Source of the DNA: Cladosporium sp. IMV 00045 | Taxonomy: Eukaryota; Ascomycota; Dothideomycetes; Cladosporiales; Cladosporiaceae | Direction: 5' to 3' | DNA length: 39,813 nt | Assembly (NCBI GenBank): GCA_001931905.2 | Contig: MSJI02000343.1 | Coordinates: 1 to 39,813 of the forward strand | Shown here: positions 30,662 to 39,813 of the stretch, one piece after another | How the letters are laid out: every line of letters begins with the position of its first letter | How positions within the stretch are numbered: position 1 is the stretch's first letter | Translations under genes and position numbers: made by a program | Notes under the pieces: model-generated | Databases searched by the model: none | The model's input: the letters and a program-made list of their open reading frames with translations, nothing else | Told to the model about the DNA's origin: nothing

Positions 30662-30843
30662 GTGGTTGAGCGAGTGGATGAATGATTCGCACGCGGAGGT
30701 TTTTTCCTGTGAAGAGGTGGACTGTTTGCCCGGTTTACTTTTGGTCGTCGTTTTTCTCTCCAAGGCGTTTTGGGCGTTTCTTCTCAACATGTCACCTCGC
30801 TCGCGTCGAGGATGATTTAAAAGTCGCATGTCGAACGATATTG

Positions 30844-31237
30844 CTAAGATTTCTCATACCGCTGCTTCAGCGCACGATATCTCTTGAGATAGTACCTGTA
30901 TATACAAATCTCTCAAGTCAGCCAAAAACAAATTCCAAAAAATTCAAACAGAACCAAGTGACAAGGTGCAATCAACTTACAGCGCCTCAATCTCCTTCCT
31001 GACATACTCCGCCTGCTCGATCCCCTTGCGGATCTCGCCCTCGTCTTGCAGGTCCGCTTTAGCGGCGAAGGCCTTATGCAGACGTGGGCGGAAGTAGGCG
31101 TAGCCTAGGGGATATTCGCGGCCCATGTAGAGGAGTTCTGTAGGTGAGGGGTTAGGTTTTGGGGTTTGGAGTGTTGTGAAGGGCTTACGTTTGTATATGC
31201 GGATGACTTCGTGGCGGAGGGGGTTGGGCGGTGGCAT
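30844..31237 (-). CDS. LYRM5: LYR-motif mitochondrial protein, LYRM5/ETFRF1 type, 3 exons, 85 aa
   Basis: Exons: 31189-31237, 30981-31137, 30844-30895; introns are 51 and 85 bp. Splicing gives [40 protein letters not shown] Complex1_LYR organisation: an aromatic-basic helix, the [14 protein letters not shown] block, then [19 protein letters not shown] and the C-terminal [19 protein letters not shown]. That pattern fits LYRM5, which binds the electron-transfer flavoprotein and removes its flavin in the mitochondrial matrix. Both introns are needed to obtain a family-like protein, since unspliced frames stop early. The gene shares a 364-bp promoter with the thioesterase-like mitochondrial gene. 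Confidence 0.85.
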
Positions 31238-31601
31238 TATTTGGGTTGGTTTGGATGGGAGGGGTGGGATTGATTTGAATTTGGGCGTTTTCTTCTTGCC
31301 GAGTCGATGGGCTTGATCTGGAGAAGAATTGTCTGAAGTGGATTGATTTTGGGTGTTGGAGTGTTTGATGTTTGGGTTGTTTCTGCTGCGATGATGATGT
31401 ATTCGGTGCTGCTGTGCTTACAGGCAAGCTCATCATGGCCCGGCCAATTGGGAAGCGGACCTGTGGGGAAGAAACACCTCGGCAAGAACTTGGTGGGCGA
31501 GGCCACTAAGGTGCTGCTTCAGACCATTGATGATAGCAGTATAGATATCTTCACAATAACAACCTCGTTATCTTCTCCCCCTTCCATATTCTCCTCTTAA
31601 A
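31238..31601. promoter_or_regulatory. Bidirectional promoter, LYRM5-like and thioesterase-like genes
   Basis: 364 bp between two divergent start codons; both products look mitochondrial. It is GGTTT/GATTT-rich near the left gene and CT-rich near the right gene. Short open frames on both strands here have no coding features. Confidence 0.5.
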
Positions 31602-32718
31602 ATGTCACTCTGCGCCCGCAGAACATTACCCACCCTCCTAACCACCCCCAAAAAGATCCTCCCCTCGACCCGACGGCACCGCTCAACAACAGCAGCTCCC
31701 GCGAACGACAATGCCAGCCCCAACACCCAACTAAGCCCACGCTGGCTCTCCGACCTCAAGCAAAGAATCGGCAAATGCATCACCTTCGGCCTTTCGCCTG
31801 CACAAACCGCCCAAGCAGGCCTCATCCTGGCCGAACTCGCCCGCGACTGGCGCGACCTCCTCGCCGGCAGCGAAGGCTACCTCACCTCACCCCCCCGGCG
31901 CGGCCTGCACCGCTGGCCCGTGGCTTGGGGGGAACTGGATTCTATGGTATGCGTCGCCTGCAGAAGGAGGGGAGGATGAACCTTTGAACGAAGTCCAAAA
32001 AATCTCCGATCCCCGAGATATCATAAGAAGCAAAGAAGCGGGAAGAAATCTTCATGTGAGCACTGGGGTTGATTCTTATTTTTTCCTTCTCTCTCAAAGG
32101 GCCACGTCAACAACGTCACGTACAACCGCTACGCCGAGTCCGGCCGCATCGCCTGGGTGCAGAAGTATGCCCGACACATCGATCCGGAGCACAAGCGGGT
32201 TTGGGAGAGGTTGGGCACGCCGACGGGGGAGGTGGGGATGATTTTGAGGAAGATCACGACCGAGTTTAAATTTGTGAGTTATCCTGGAAGCGTTTCTCCT
32301 CTTTACGGATTTTGGTAGTGCTTGGGGGGAATCGTTCTACGCTGACTCCCTATCAAAGCCAATGATGTTTCCCGACCACATCACCGTCTACCACAAACTG
32401 CACCGCGCACCCGACGACCCTTCCGTGTCCAGCGACGCTCTCATGCTCGACGTCATCATCCTCTCCGAACTGCACCAGCGACCCGCCGCCAGGCTTTTCG
32501 AGGATTGCGCGCTGTACGATTACAAATTGCACAGGAAAGCGGCCATGCCGGCGTGGATGGCGGAGGTTTTTCGCGAGACGTGGAGGTTGCAGGAGGAGGC
32601 GCGGAGGGTCAATACGGAGAGGGTGTGGGGTTTGTTGGGGAGGGTGAGGGAGTTGGAGAGGGAGAGTTGGGATCGTGAGGGGGCGGTGGAGGATTTGGGG
32701 AGTGCGGTGAAGGCGTGA
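31602..32718 (+). CDS. Mitochondrial hotdog-fold thioesterase-like protein, 3 exons, 292 aa
   Basis: Exons: 31602-31946, 32100-32273, 32359-32718; all introns are phase 0 (153 and 85 bp). The N-terminus MSLCARRTLPTLLTTPKKILPSTRRHRST is a clear mitochondrial presequence. The hotdog core follows: HRWPVAWGELDSMGHVNNVTYNRYAESGRIAW is the 4-hydroxybenzoyl-CoA-thioesterase-like hallmark (D-x-x-G-H-V-N-N), then the central helix, GMILRKITTEFKFPMMFPDHITVYHKL and ARLFEDCALYDYKLHRKAAMPAWM. It may hydrolyse an acyl-CoA or acyl-ACP in mitochondria, or be a catalytically silent relative. The C-terminal 50 residues form a Glu/Arg-rich helix. The presequence and full hotdog appear only with the splicing given here. 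Confidence 0.83.
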
Positions 32719-34967
32719 TTGGGTGATGGCGGGAGTGGGAAGTTCTCTCGGGAGGATAGAGGTGGTGTGGGGGGTGGAATGAGGAGGATGGATGCATGCC
32801 GCCTACATGGGTGAAGAGCGCATGACACGATTTCGTCGAACGTGTTGCGTCGCAATAATGCATGCATGCAGGAGTCTTGACTAGTGGGTTACACGTCCTG
32901 CAAGTCGCCCTCCACGCTCACATCACCCGCTCTGCCACAAAAACCAAGCAACTTTCGTTCTCGAAAGAGGAAGAGAGAGGTACGTCTGGTCCTGCGAGAC
33001 CTCAAAAATCCGATGTACCATCGTTATTTTCGAGAAGCAATAAGAGATACACAAAGCGAAATTTATCGAGTGTCGAAATCTTCAGCGCAGTTTAGCCAAG
33101 ATATACAGAGAAAAACACTTATCAGCGACAAGCAGATCCTAAGCCAAACGATGCATCGTTTATTGATCCTGCATCCTTTGGCACTACTGCGGTCTGATAT
33201 ATTGCTGAAGCATAGATATGGCAATTTGTTTGTCCATCCACTGTTCCATACATCCCCATTAGGGAAACCGAAAGAGGTTGACGCCGACGTCCGAGGTTCG
33301 CATTCGTGACGTGGCATTTCCCCGCCTTGAATGGAGAGAGAGAGAGCGATAAGGATGTATCGTGTGATCGACTCTTGGAGAGATTTTCGCAATCATCAAT
33401 CATGACTCTACGTCAAGGAGATATTACTGTTGCTACACAAAAAGACGACGATATGGGCTTCATGTTCCCCTAGTGGTGTATTCGAGAGAGAACGACATGA
33501 TTGAAGGTCTTGGACTGGGAATATGTCGACACGGCCTTCGTCCTCCTCGACTTTCATACACCGACAAGTCAAGCACGATAATCATGTCACAGTCACAGTC
33601 AGAATAAGAGTGCCGATCAGACCTTCGGCATCGGCAGAACTGCTCGGTATAACAAAAGCCTACTCCCACGCCACCCGTCAAGAGACCAGGCACAGGCTTG
33701 GCCACTCCAGGATGGCCGATTGACGCCCAGTTTCAGCCCCCCGCAGCACACTGCATCGATCCGGGGTGGACGTGGAAGCATGCACGGCATGTCATCGAGG
33801 TCACCACTGCGGGTGTGGGCGGCGCCTTTTTCCTGAGAGGGGGATCGGGAAGGATTTTTCAGATGCCGCCAACCGACCGCCCACTCGCCGCCGCTTCAAA
33901 GCTGGAAAAGACGAGGGCTCCACTCACACTGGCTGTGCTTTGGGCTGGCTGGCTGGCTGAGGCTGAACAAGGCTGGGCTGATGACGAGCCCGCAGGGAAG
34001 GGAAGGATTTGAAGTTTCCTTGCTGGCGTGTGGAGGGTGCATGTCAGTTTAGTTATCTGTTCTGGAGTCTCGGACGCTGGCGATGATGACTCTTCCCTCT
34101 CTCTCTCTCTCTCTGACCAGAAAGATGCCTCGGCCATTATTACTCTACTCAATATATATTGTGTGGTCATAATGGGACAACGGGTGCGTAGATCTTCGTC
34201 AATCAGTCCTCGTCGGCTAGGTGGCCATTCACACACGCCCGATCGACGCAGCCGTCGCAGCCACGCCGCAGGGGCTGCTTGGAGGATTGAGGAGGGCTTG
34301 CGCTGGTGGTTGCCAATTGATGGGTGATTAGCATGCGTCGATAGATGAATTGTTTATTAGTGCTCCTGCATGTACATGTACGTATCTCCCAAAGGATAAC
34401 GATTGCCATCATCATCACCATCACCTCCAAGACAAAAGTCATGCTAGAATCAAAGTCATGACAGGCAATCGAGAAGCTTAAAACGGCGTAGCGGAAATAA
34501 TCAAATCATGTGCATCATTGCGCAAAATTCTGTTTGATCTCTCTCAGCAGCGGCCGGGCATCAATCTCTTTTTCTTGCCTTTTGCCTTGGTCTGCCCGGC
34601 GGTGCTTCGGATGGTCTGTCAAAGCTTGTGAGCAGGCCATCTCTGCGCCAAAAGGCTAAACAACCTTGAAAGTCGGCCATAACCATCAATCCATCAGTCA
34701 GCGTCAACCCCAAGCAGCCAATAATCAATCCCAGCCCGAAAGGCAGTAGAGAGTCAATTCGAGCCAGTCTCAGCTAGCCCGGACGTTGAAGCCGCGTCCT
34801 GTTTCGCTGTTTTTCGCTTTCTCTTCGCCCCTAGCGTCGTTTCCCTCTCGTCTCGTCTGTCTTAGAGCTTGTGTGTCTGTCGTGCCTCGTGTGCCTCTGC
34901 CCTTCCTTCGATCTCTCCCCCAAGTTAGAGAAAGTCTGCTAGCGGGCCAGCCCGCCCACTCACATCT

Positions 34968-34998
<31 letters not shown>

Positions 34999-35199
34999 CA
35001 AGCGAGAGCACATCGACATCACCGCCACCACTTGACACTCCTCCACCCACACAACCATTATCACCACCACCACCACCCCCGGCATTACTACGCCGGCCAC
35101 TCCCCGCCCAGCAAACATCTCTTTCTCCTCCCGTCTGGCTCGCCGTCTGCGTCTGGACGAGCCGGAAGGGACCGACTGCGCCGGGCGACCCGCTCGCAT
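32719..35199. other. Gene-poor 2.5-kb region with long leader of acrB
   Basis: No supported gene. Frames of 60-140 codons occur on both strands, none with domain features. The part from about 34500 onward is CT-rich and probably 5' UTR and promoter of acrB. From 34786 to 35199 the acrB frame is open without any ATG (see findings). CT microsatellites lie at 34096-34114 and 34973-34998. Confidence 0.45.
34973..34998. repeat. CT microsatellite in the acrB leader
   Basis: Thirteen CT units about 200 bp upstream of the acrB ATG. A shorter one lies at 34096-34114. Pyrimidine tracts are common in fungal core promoters. Confidence 0.85.
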
Positions 35200-38100
35200 A
35201 TGCCTCCCAAAGGCAAGCTCAAAAACGCCCCGAACCAGCACGACAAGCGTCACGAGAGCGGCCTCGCAGCTCCTGGAAGACGCGTTACCAAGCAGCGATC
35301 CAACACCCATCTCAACGGTCACTCCAATGGCAAGCCTGTCCACGCCGCTTCCTCGCCTCTGCCCTCGCCAACCGCTGCTGTAACTTCTGGCACCGCTCTC
35401 CAGCCTACTCCCTCGCCCAACGACCTTGCCGCCGACCCTCTTGCTTCCCACTCGCTCGCCAAGAACCATGCTGCGCCTGCAAACGCCGCGCAACACCGAG
35501 ACAGGACTGTATCCGACGCTTCGTTCGAAGAGGTGGTAAGCCCGTGCGGCGACATGGCGGACAACAACATGCAAGACTACGCATCGCATGCCGATTCTCC
35601 GCCCACGACTGCCAACAAGCACACCTCTCCTCCCGCCGGCAGCACGCTTGCTATCGTTTCCACCATCTTGACCTACTACCCACTGCGCGACGCCATCTCT
35701 ATTCTCATTCTTCTCCTCTCGCTCCCGCCCACGCTGGTTCTCGTCATCCAAACTCTCTTCGCCTCTCTCACCTTCGTTCCGCCCACCGCCGGCATCTCCT
35801 TATCCACTCTTCCCAATGTCAAGGACATGTTCAATGCCTCAAGCCTTGGATACCCGGCTTTGGCAACCATACTACTCGTGGACCTCATTTTCTACTTGTG
35901 TTGGTTGCCCGTCTGGAAACCAATGCAAATGATGTTCTTGGATCTCTCTCAAACCGTCATCGCAGTCTCACTCAGCGGAGCCGCGTCGAGCAACGGTGGC
36001 CCTACGTACAGCATTCTGACGTGCAGTACTGTGGTTTGTGTGGTCCATGTGCTCCGGTACAAGGCCATACATCTCACCGCACTTGATTACCTTCGCTCTG
36101 TTCTCCACAAGATGGACTTTGGCTTCGATGTCAATGTTCCTTCTGCTGCGTCCTCATTTCTATTTTCCTCCCCTTCGCAGCACGGCTGGTTTTACACGGC
36201 CGTGCGGACGATGCTCGGGATACATATTGTTTCACAAGGAGTCACCACCTGCATTCGCCGCTCTCTCGCCAGCGCCAACGAAAGAAGCTCCAACGCGCCC
36301 TCGATCTCCAAATCCGACCCCGAAGCGACTGCTGGAGCTGATGCCGCACCACGAAGCTATTCCGCCGATGACCTCAAGCACGCTACTCAGAATGCTAACG
36401 GTGATGGACGCCCTCCTGGGCCGTCACCCGCCCACCGCGAAAGCAAAGCGCGAGAGTCTAGCAAGAAAAAGCGGAAACAGGCCAATCAGGTGCGCAGTCA
36501 GCAGCCGCTTTGGGCGGCCATCGCTAGCACAAAAGTCACTTTCGTTAAAGAGATGGAGCAAAGGGACGCGGCCGACGATGCAAAGGAGGCTGCTTCTATG
36601 GATAACGACACAAACGACACATATACGCATTCTGCGACTAATTCTACCGACCGTTTCTGGACCCGCGAGGTTCACGACACAGACATTCAATTTGGAGTTG
36701 AGCTGACATCTCAATCCGCGACCGAGACCGTGAAAGGAGCCAACGATGTCTCCACGATCAGCCCCGGAATCGACAAATCCAAGCCCTTCTTCATCCGTGT
36801 GAACGGCGCAGCCTGGGGTTCCACGACGATCAATCCCAGCGCGACAAAGACCGAACCATCGACCGGCAAGTGGTGGGAAGGGGAGATCTTTGGCCTTGCT
36901 CCTTTGAGCAGCTATCACTGCGAGGTCGTTGGCATTGCTAGTCAGCGTGTTCTGTGTTCTGCCAACTTGATCACCCTTCCCGCACCCACTGCTGAACAAG
37001 CCGCCAGCGCTCCCGCTCCGCCCCAGCACCAGGCTCTCCGACCGTCTTCTCCAGTCACTACTCTGAGACAGTCAATTGCGCAAGCCGAGACTAGACTTAC
37101 CGACTCTCGCAATAGGCTTAAGAAGAGCAGGAAGGACCAGCGCACTGCTCATGCAGACGTCAAGCGTGAGATCAACATGCTCAAGAGTAAACTGGACGGA
37201 TCCGGCGGAGTGGACGACAAGCAAGCTCGTAGGCTGCAACAAATCAGCCAGCACAAGAACCAAGCCGAAGAAGCTACTATCGATCTGAAGAGAGAGATGG
37301 AGAGCCTCGGTGAGATTCCCGCTGATGAACTCGCGGCTTCTGATCGTCAACGCCGTGCCTGGCAGGCCGCTACGGACGCGCGCAACAACGCCACCCGGGA
37401 ACTGGAGACTGCTAAGTCCGAGGCTGAGCGCACGCTGAAGGAACTCAAGGCTGAGATTGCAGCTATTGGCGTAAAGCGCGAAAAGCTCGCGTCTCGCCAC
37501 CAGCAACGCAGGGACGAACTCGAGCAAGCCGTGTCCAAGCAGCAAGCAGACCAGTCTGCGAAGTTTAGGCATGAGTCGGAGCGCGCACAGAAGCGTTTAG
37601 ATCAGGAGAACCAAGAGCACCAGCTGCGCTACCACACAGGCACAATGCAGGCCGAAGCCGACAATCTCCAACAGCGAGCTCTTGAAGCATATCAGCAGGC
37701 CACCGCTCTGCAAAGCTGGCCCACTGGTGCTCCGCATGGCTTCATGGGCATCTCCTCTCCGCCCACGCCCGAGAACCAGCTGCCCAACGCAAACGGCGTC
37801 CTCAGCCCGAACAGCAACACCAACGGCTACGCTTCTTTCAATCCCATGCAATTCGCCAACGGCTTCCAGCAACACCAGCATCAGCAACAGCAACAACCCG
37901 GCGTCCCCGCCCCCCGCGGTCGTAGCTCCTCCATGCTCAGCCAGTACTCCGGCTTCACCGACAACGGCGAGGACTACCTCTTCGAGCCGCGCCAGCAGAA
38001 CACCTGGCCGCTCCTGCACGCCAACGCCGTCGCCGGCGCCCCTGCCGTTGCCGACGAGCGCAACCAGAGTGAAGGCTCCGGTTCTGGAACGAACGGCAGC

Positions 38101-38250
38101 ACTGCTTCCAATAGTCCCAAGCCGGACGCTACGGCTAAGCCTTTCATTCCGGCTGCTGCGCGTCCTGGTACTGCTGCTGCGACGGTTACTACGCCTGGGA
38201 AGAAGTCGGCGGTGGGTTCTACGGCTGCTGCTGCTGCTGCTGGGAGGTGA
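35200..38250 (+). CDS. acrB: AcrB-like ubiquitination-network membrane protein, 1016 aa
   Basis: Single exon. The start MPPKGKLKNAPNQHDKRHE is the first ATG in the frame. Order: a basic Ser/Pro-rich head with RRVTKQRSNTHLNGHSNGK; a three-helix membrane region (STILTYYPLRDAISILILLLSLPPTLVLVIQTLFASL near residue 150-190, LATILLVDLIFYLCWLPVW near 225, CSTVVCVVHVLRYKAIHL near 275); a linker; a beta-rich module (FWTREVHDTDIQFGVEL to SSYHCEVVGIAS); a long Arg/Lys/Glu coiled coil (about 760-970); and an Asn/Gln-rich tail ending in an Ala run. This matches A. nidulans AcrB, linked to acriflavine resistance and, with CreB and CreD, to ubiquitin control of transporters and carbon repression. I assign it from overall architecture and the head motif; the match is by memory, not search. 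Confidence 0.78.
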   Translation: MPPKGKLKNAPNQHDKRHESGLAAPGRRVTKQRSNTHLNGHSNGKPVHAASSPLPSPTAAVTSGTALQPTPSPNDLAADPLASHSLAKNHAAPANAAQHRDRTVSDASFEEVVSPCGDMADNNMQDYASHADSPPTTANKHTSPPAGSTLAIVSTILTYYPLRDAISILILLLSLPPTLVLVIQTLFASLTFVPPTAGISLSTLPNVKDMFNASSLGYPALATILLVDLIFYLCWLPVWKPMQMMFLDLSQTVIAVSLSGAASSNGGPTYSILTCSTVVCVVHVLRYKAIHLTALDYLRSVLHKMDFGFDVNVPSAASSFLFSSPSQHGWFYTAVRTMLGIHIVSQGVTTCIRRSLASANERSSNAPSISKSDPEATAGADAAPRSYSADDLKHATQNANGDGRPPGPSPAHRESKARESSKKKRKQANQVRSQQPLWAAIASTKVTFVKEMEQRDAADDAKEAASMDNDTNDTYTHSATNSTDRFWTREVHDTDIQFGVELTSQSATETVKGANDVSTISPGIDKSKPFFIRVNGAAWGSTTINPSATKTEPSTGKWWEGEIFGLAPLSSYHCEVVGIASQRVLCSANLITLPAPTAEQAASAPAPPQHQALRPSSPVTTLRQSIAQAETRLTDSRNRLKKSRKDQRTAHADVKREINMLKSKLDGSGGVDDKQARRLQQISQHKNQAEEATIDLKREMESLGEIPADELAASDRQRRAWQAATDARNNATRELETAKSEAERTLKELKAEIAAIGVKREKLASRHQQRRDELEQAVSKQQADQSAKFRHESERAQKRLDQENQEHQLRYHTGTMQAEADNLQQRALEAYQQATALQSWPTGAPHGFMGISSPPTPENQLPNANGVLSPNSNTNGYASFNPMQFANGFQQHQHQQQQQPGVPAPRGRSSSMLSQYSGFTDNGEDYLFEPRQQNTWPLLHANAVAGAPAVADERNQSEGSGSGTNGSTASNSPKPDATAKPFIPAAARPGTAAATVTTPGKKSAVGSTAAAAAAGR

Positions 38251-39219
38251 TGGGGTGGTTGAGGTCTTTAGCTAGGTGCTTCGCTTTCTCTCGCGCGTGA
38301 ATGCAAATTGTGATCGTTTTTGGTCTTTTCATTTTATTGTCTTGTGTGCTATTTTCTGTTTTCCCACTTGCATTTCGTGATTTGACATCGTGTTTGATGT
38401 GCCGTAATGTTCATGCTGCCCGTGACCCTATGTGGGAATCGCTCGTGACAACAGTGCGTATGAATCCTCACATACATGTACTTATCGGAGGTCATCACAT
38501 GATGAGTGAGATCGGTCGAACTGTACAGTATCTTCACCAAGTTCACACCGAGCGGTGCATGCATCCCGAACGAGACAGATACGGCGCTGCTGCTGTGCCA
38601 CACTGGATGTACATATGTACCTGTATTCCTACATGTACTTTCTTTAATTCCCAGCCGATTGCCCTCGAAACGTGTCTCCCGCCAAGTTGATACGTCATCG
38701 TTCGAGGGAACATGAAGGAAAGAAAAGCCACATCTCTACACGTGCAGATGATGATGTTGGGTCTCTTGCTGCGCCTGGCAGATTTGCTGTGCTAAGGAGA
38801 AGGGGAGATTAGATTTCATTAATGGATTGTTTAATCAAGACGAGAAAGCCAGAGGGAGGGTTCATCAGTTGAACTTTCGCTAGGGCCGAATAGCAGGAGA
38901 GAAAGAAAGATCTCATCATCACTCTCCCTGAAGTGTTGGCGCCGGTGCTAAACGCAGCAGCCTCCCCACTTCGACGCTGGCTTCTATCCACACGTCCTGC
39001 CCTGCCCCGGCTGGCTGGCCTAAGCGATTGTTGACACTTACTTCATCTGTCCTCTTCTTCTCACTCCTCTCCCTTCTTTTTTTCCCTAGCCGAGAAAAAA
39101 ATCACAAGCCTCTCTAATACAGGCTTCTCCATCACTACACACATCCGACAGTCTACACCCAACAACCACACCCCGCCAACAACCTCACCCACCCAACCAA
39201 CTCACCAAAAACACCAACC
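38251..39219. other. Intergenic acrB-SEC14
   Basis: 969 bp. The left part is AT-richer with tgtacatgta-type palindromes (around 38470 and 38608-38640). The right part (39030-39219) is a long CT-rich then CA-rich leader ending ACCAACC before the SEC14 ATG. No coding frame with features is present. Confidence 0.45.
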
Positions 39220-39813
39220 ATGGCAACCCCAACCATGGACCTCGACCCCAAGTACGACCACTACGACTTCCCCACCGTCGCCCCCGTCGCGCAGTCGGGC
39301 CACCCGGGCCACACCACCAAGGAGCAGGATGCCGCCGTCCACCAGCTGCGCCAGTCTCTCGAGGCCGACGGCTACAGCGCCAGACTCGACACTTTGACCT
39401 TGCTCAGGTTTTTGAGGGCTAGGAAGTTTAATGTTGAGGCTAGTAAGCAGATGTGAGTTATGATACTTTTTGTTTTTCTTCGGACGGGGAGGGTGGGGGT
39501 TGGTGGTGGTGAGGAGGAGATGAAGGGGAGGCGGTGAGGGGAGGAGTTTAAAAAAGAGAATGTGGAGGTGTCTTTATAGAGGGGGCGTATATGTCGATGA
39601 TAGATGGACATGTCATGCTGACGGATATCCTTGTCCTACAGGTTCGTTGACTGCGAGAAGTGGCGCGCCGAGTTTGGCGGCGGTCTCGACAACCTCGTCC
39701 CCACCTTCGATTACCAGGAGAAGCCCCAGGTGTTCGCCTACTACCCGCAATACTACCACAAGACGGACAAGGACGGCAGGCCGCTGTACATCGAGCAGCT
39801 GGGCAAGATCGAC
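39220..39813 (+). CDS. SEC14: Sec14-type phosphatidylinositol/phosphatidylcholine transfer protein, 5' part only
   Basis: Exon 1 is 39220-39452. The 189-bp intron 39453-39641 has GTGAGT, a CTGAC branch-like box and CAG. Exon 2 runs from 39642 to the window end. The 135 visible residues include the CRAL-TRIO N-terminal helices ([25 protein letters not shown]) and the start of the lipid-binding domain ([25 protein letters not shown]). The motif order matches yeast Sec14, which exchanges PI and PC and is needed for secretion from the Golgi. The ATG sits in a strong context (aaccATGgc) after a C/A-rich leader. The gene is truncated by the window edge, not by mutation. Confidence 0.92.

Noticed and set aside
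34969..35751. 260-codon minus-strand frame opposite acrB
   Set aside because: Its composition (Val/Gly/Arg with an RE run from the CT tract) is a mirror of the acrB leader and head; acrB has clear family structure.
35200..38250. UBP2 and acrB as a physical ubiquitin gene cluster
   Set aside because: They are about 14 kb apart with unrelated housekeeping genes between, so co-occurrence in the window is probably chance.

Overview
The window is fungal nuclear DNA. Most genes carry short GT-AG introns (51 to 189 bp), often with CTAAC or CTGAC branch-like boxes, and intergenic spacers are mostly a few hundred bases. The gene set (fungal Cas1-type acyltransferase, divergent lamA/lamB pair, Ubp2-type deubiquitinase, AcrB-like protein, Sec14) points to a filamentous ascomycete (Pezizomycotina). 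Style and protein flavour suggest Dothideomycetes, but that is an inference and the species cannot be named.

Layout. 1-415 is a TpA-rich block almost without CpA/TpG, the signature of repeat-induced point mutation (RIP). 1140-2159 is a retropepsin-like reading frame broken by one stop. 2807-4415 (-) is a decayed F-box/LRR-type gene. 4574-7235 (-) is a Cas1/CASD1-family membrane O-acyltransferase whose luminal esterase motifs have lost the expected Ser and His.

The metabolic core follows: a CmcJ/AsaB-type oxygenase (8267-9250, -), a dimeric alpha/beta-barrel protein (10033-10781, +), lamB (10885-11705, -) and lamA (12193-16236, +). The last two are divergent from a 487-bp spacer. They match the Aspergillus nidulans lactam-utilisation locus: LamB is the LamB/YcsF (PxpA-like) protein, and LamA is a biotin carboxylase - KipA/PxpC - KipI/PxpB - biotinyl fusion without an amidolyase domain.

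The right half is mostly housekeeping. It holds UBP2 (17401-21467, -), the complex I subunit NDUFA11/B14.7 (21958-22759, +), a trans-editing AlaX protein (23279-24328, -), a small unknown gene (24811-25317, -), an MFS sugar porter (25454-27299, +) and a polyglutamine SAM-methyltransferase (28874-30661, +). These are followed by a LYRM5-like LYR protein (30844-31237, -), divergent from a mitochondrial hotdog thioesterase-like protein (31602-32718, +), then acrB (35200-38250, +) and the 5' part of SEC14 (39220 to the window end, +).

The most system-like element is the lam pair with its two flanking enzymes. No tRNA, rRNA or CRISPR array was recognised. Exon limits were placed by hand from splice consensus and frame continuity, and have not been checked against transcripts.
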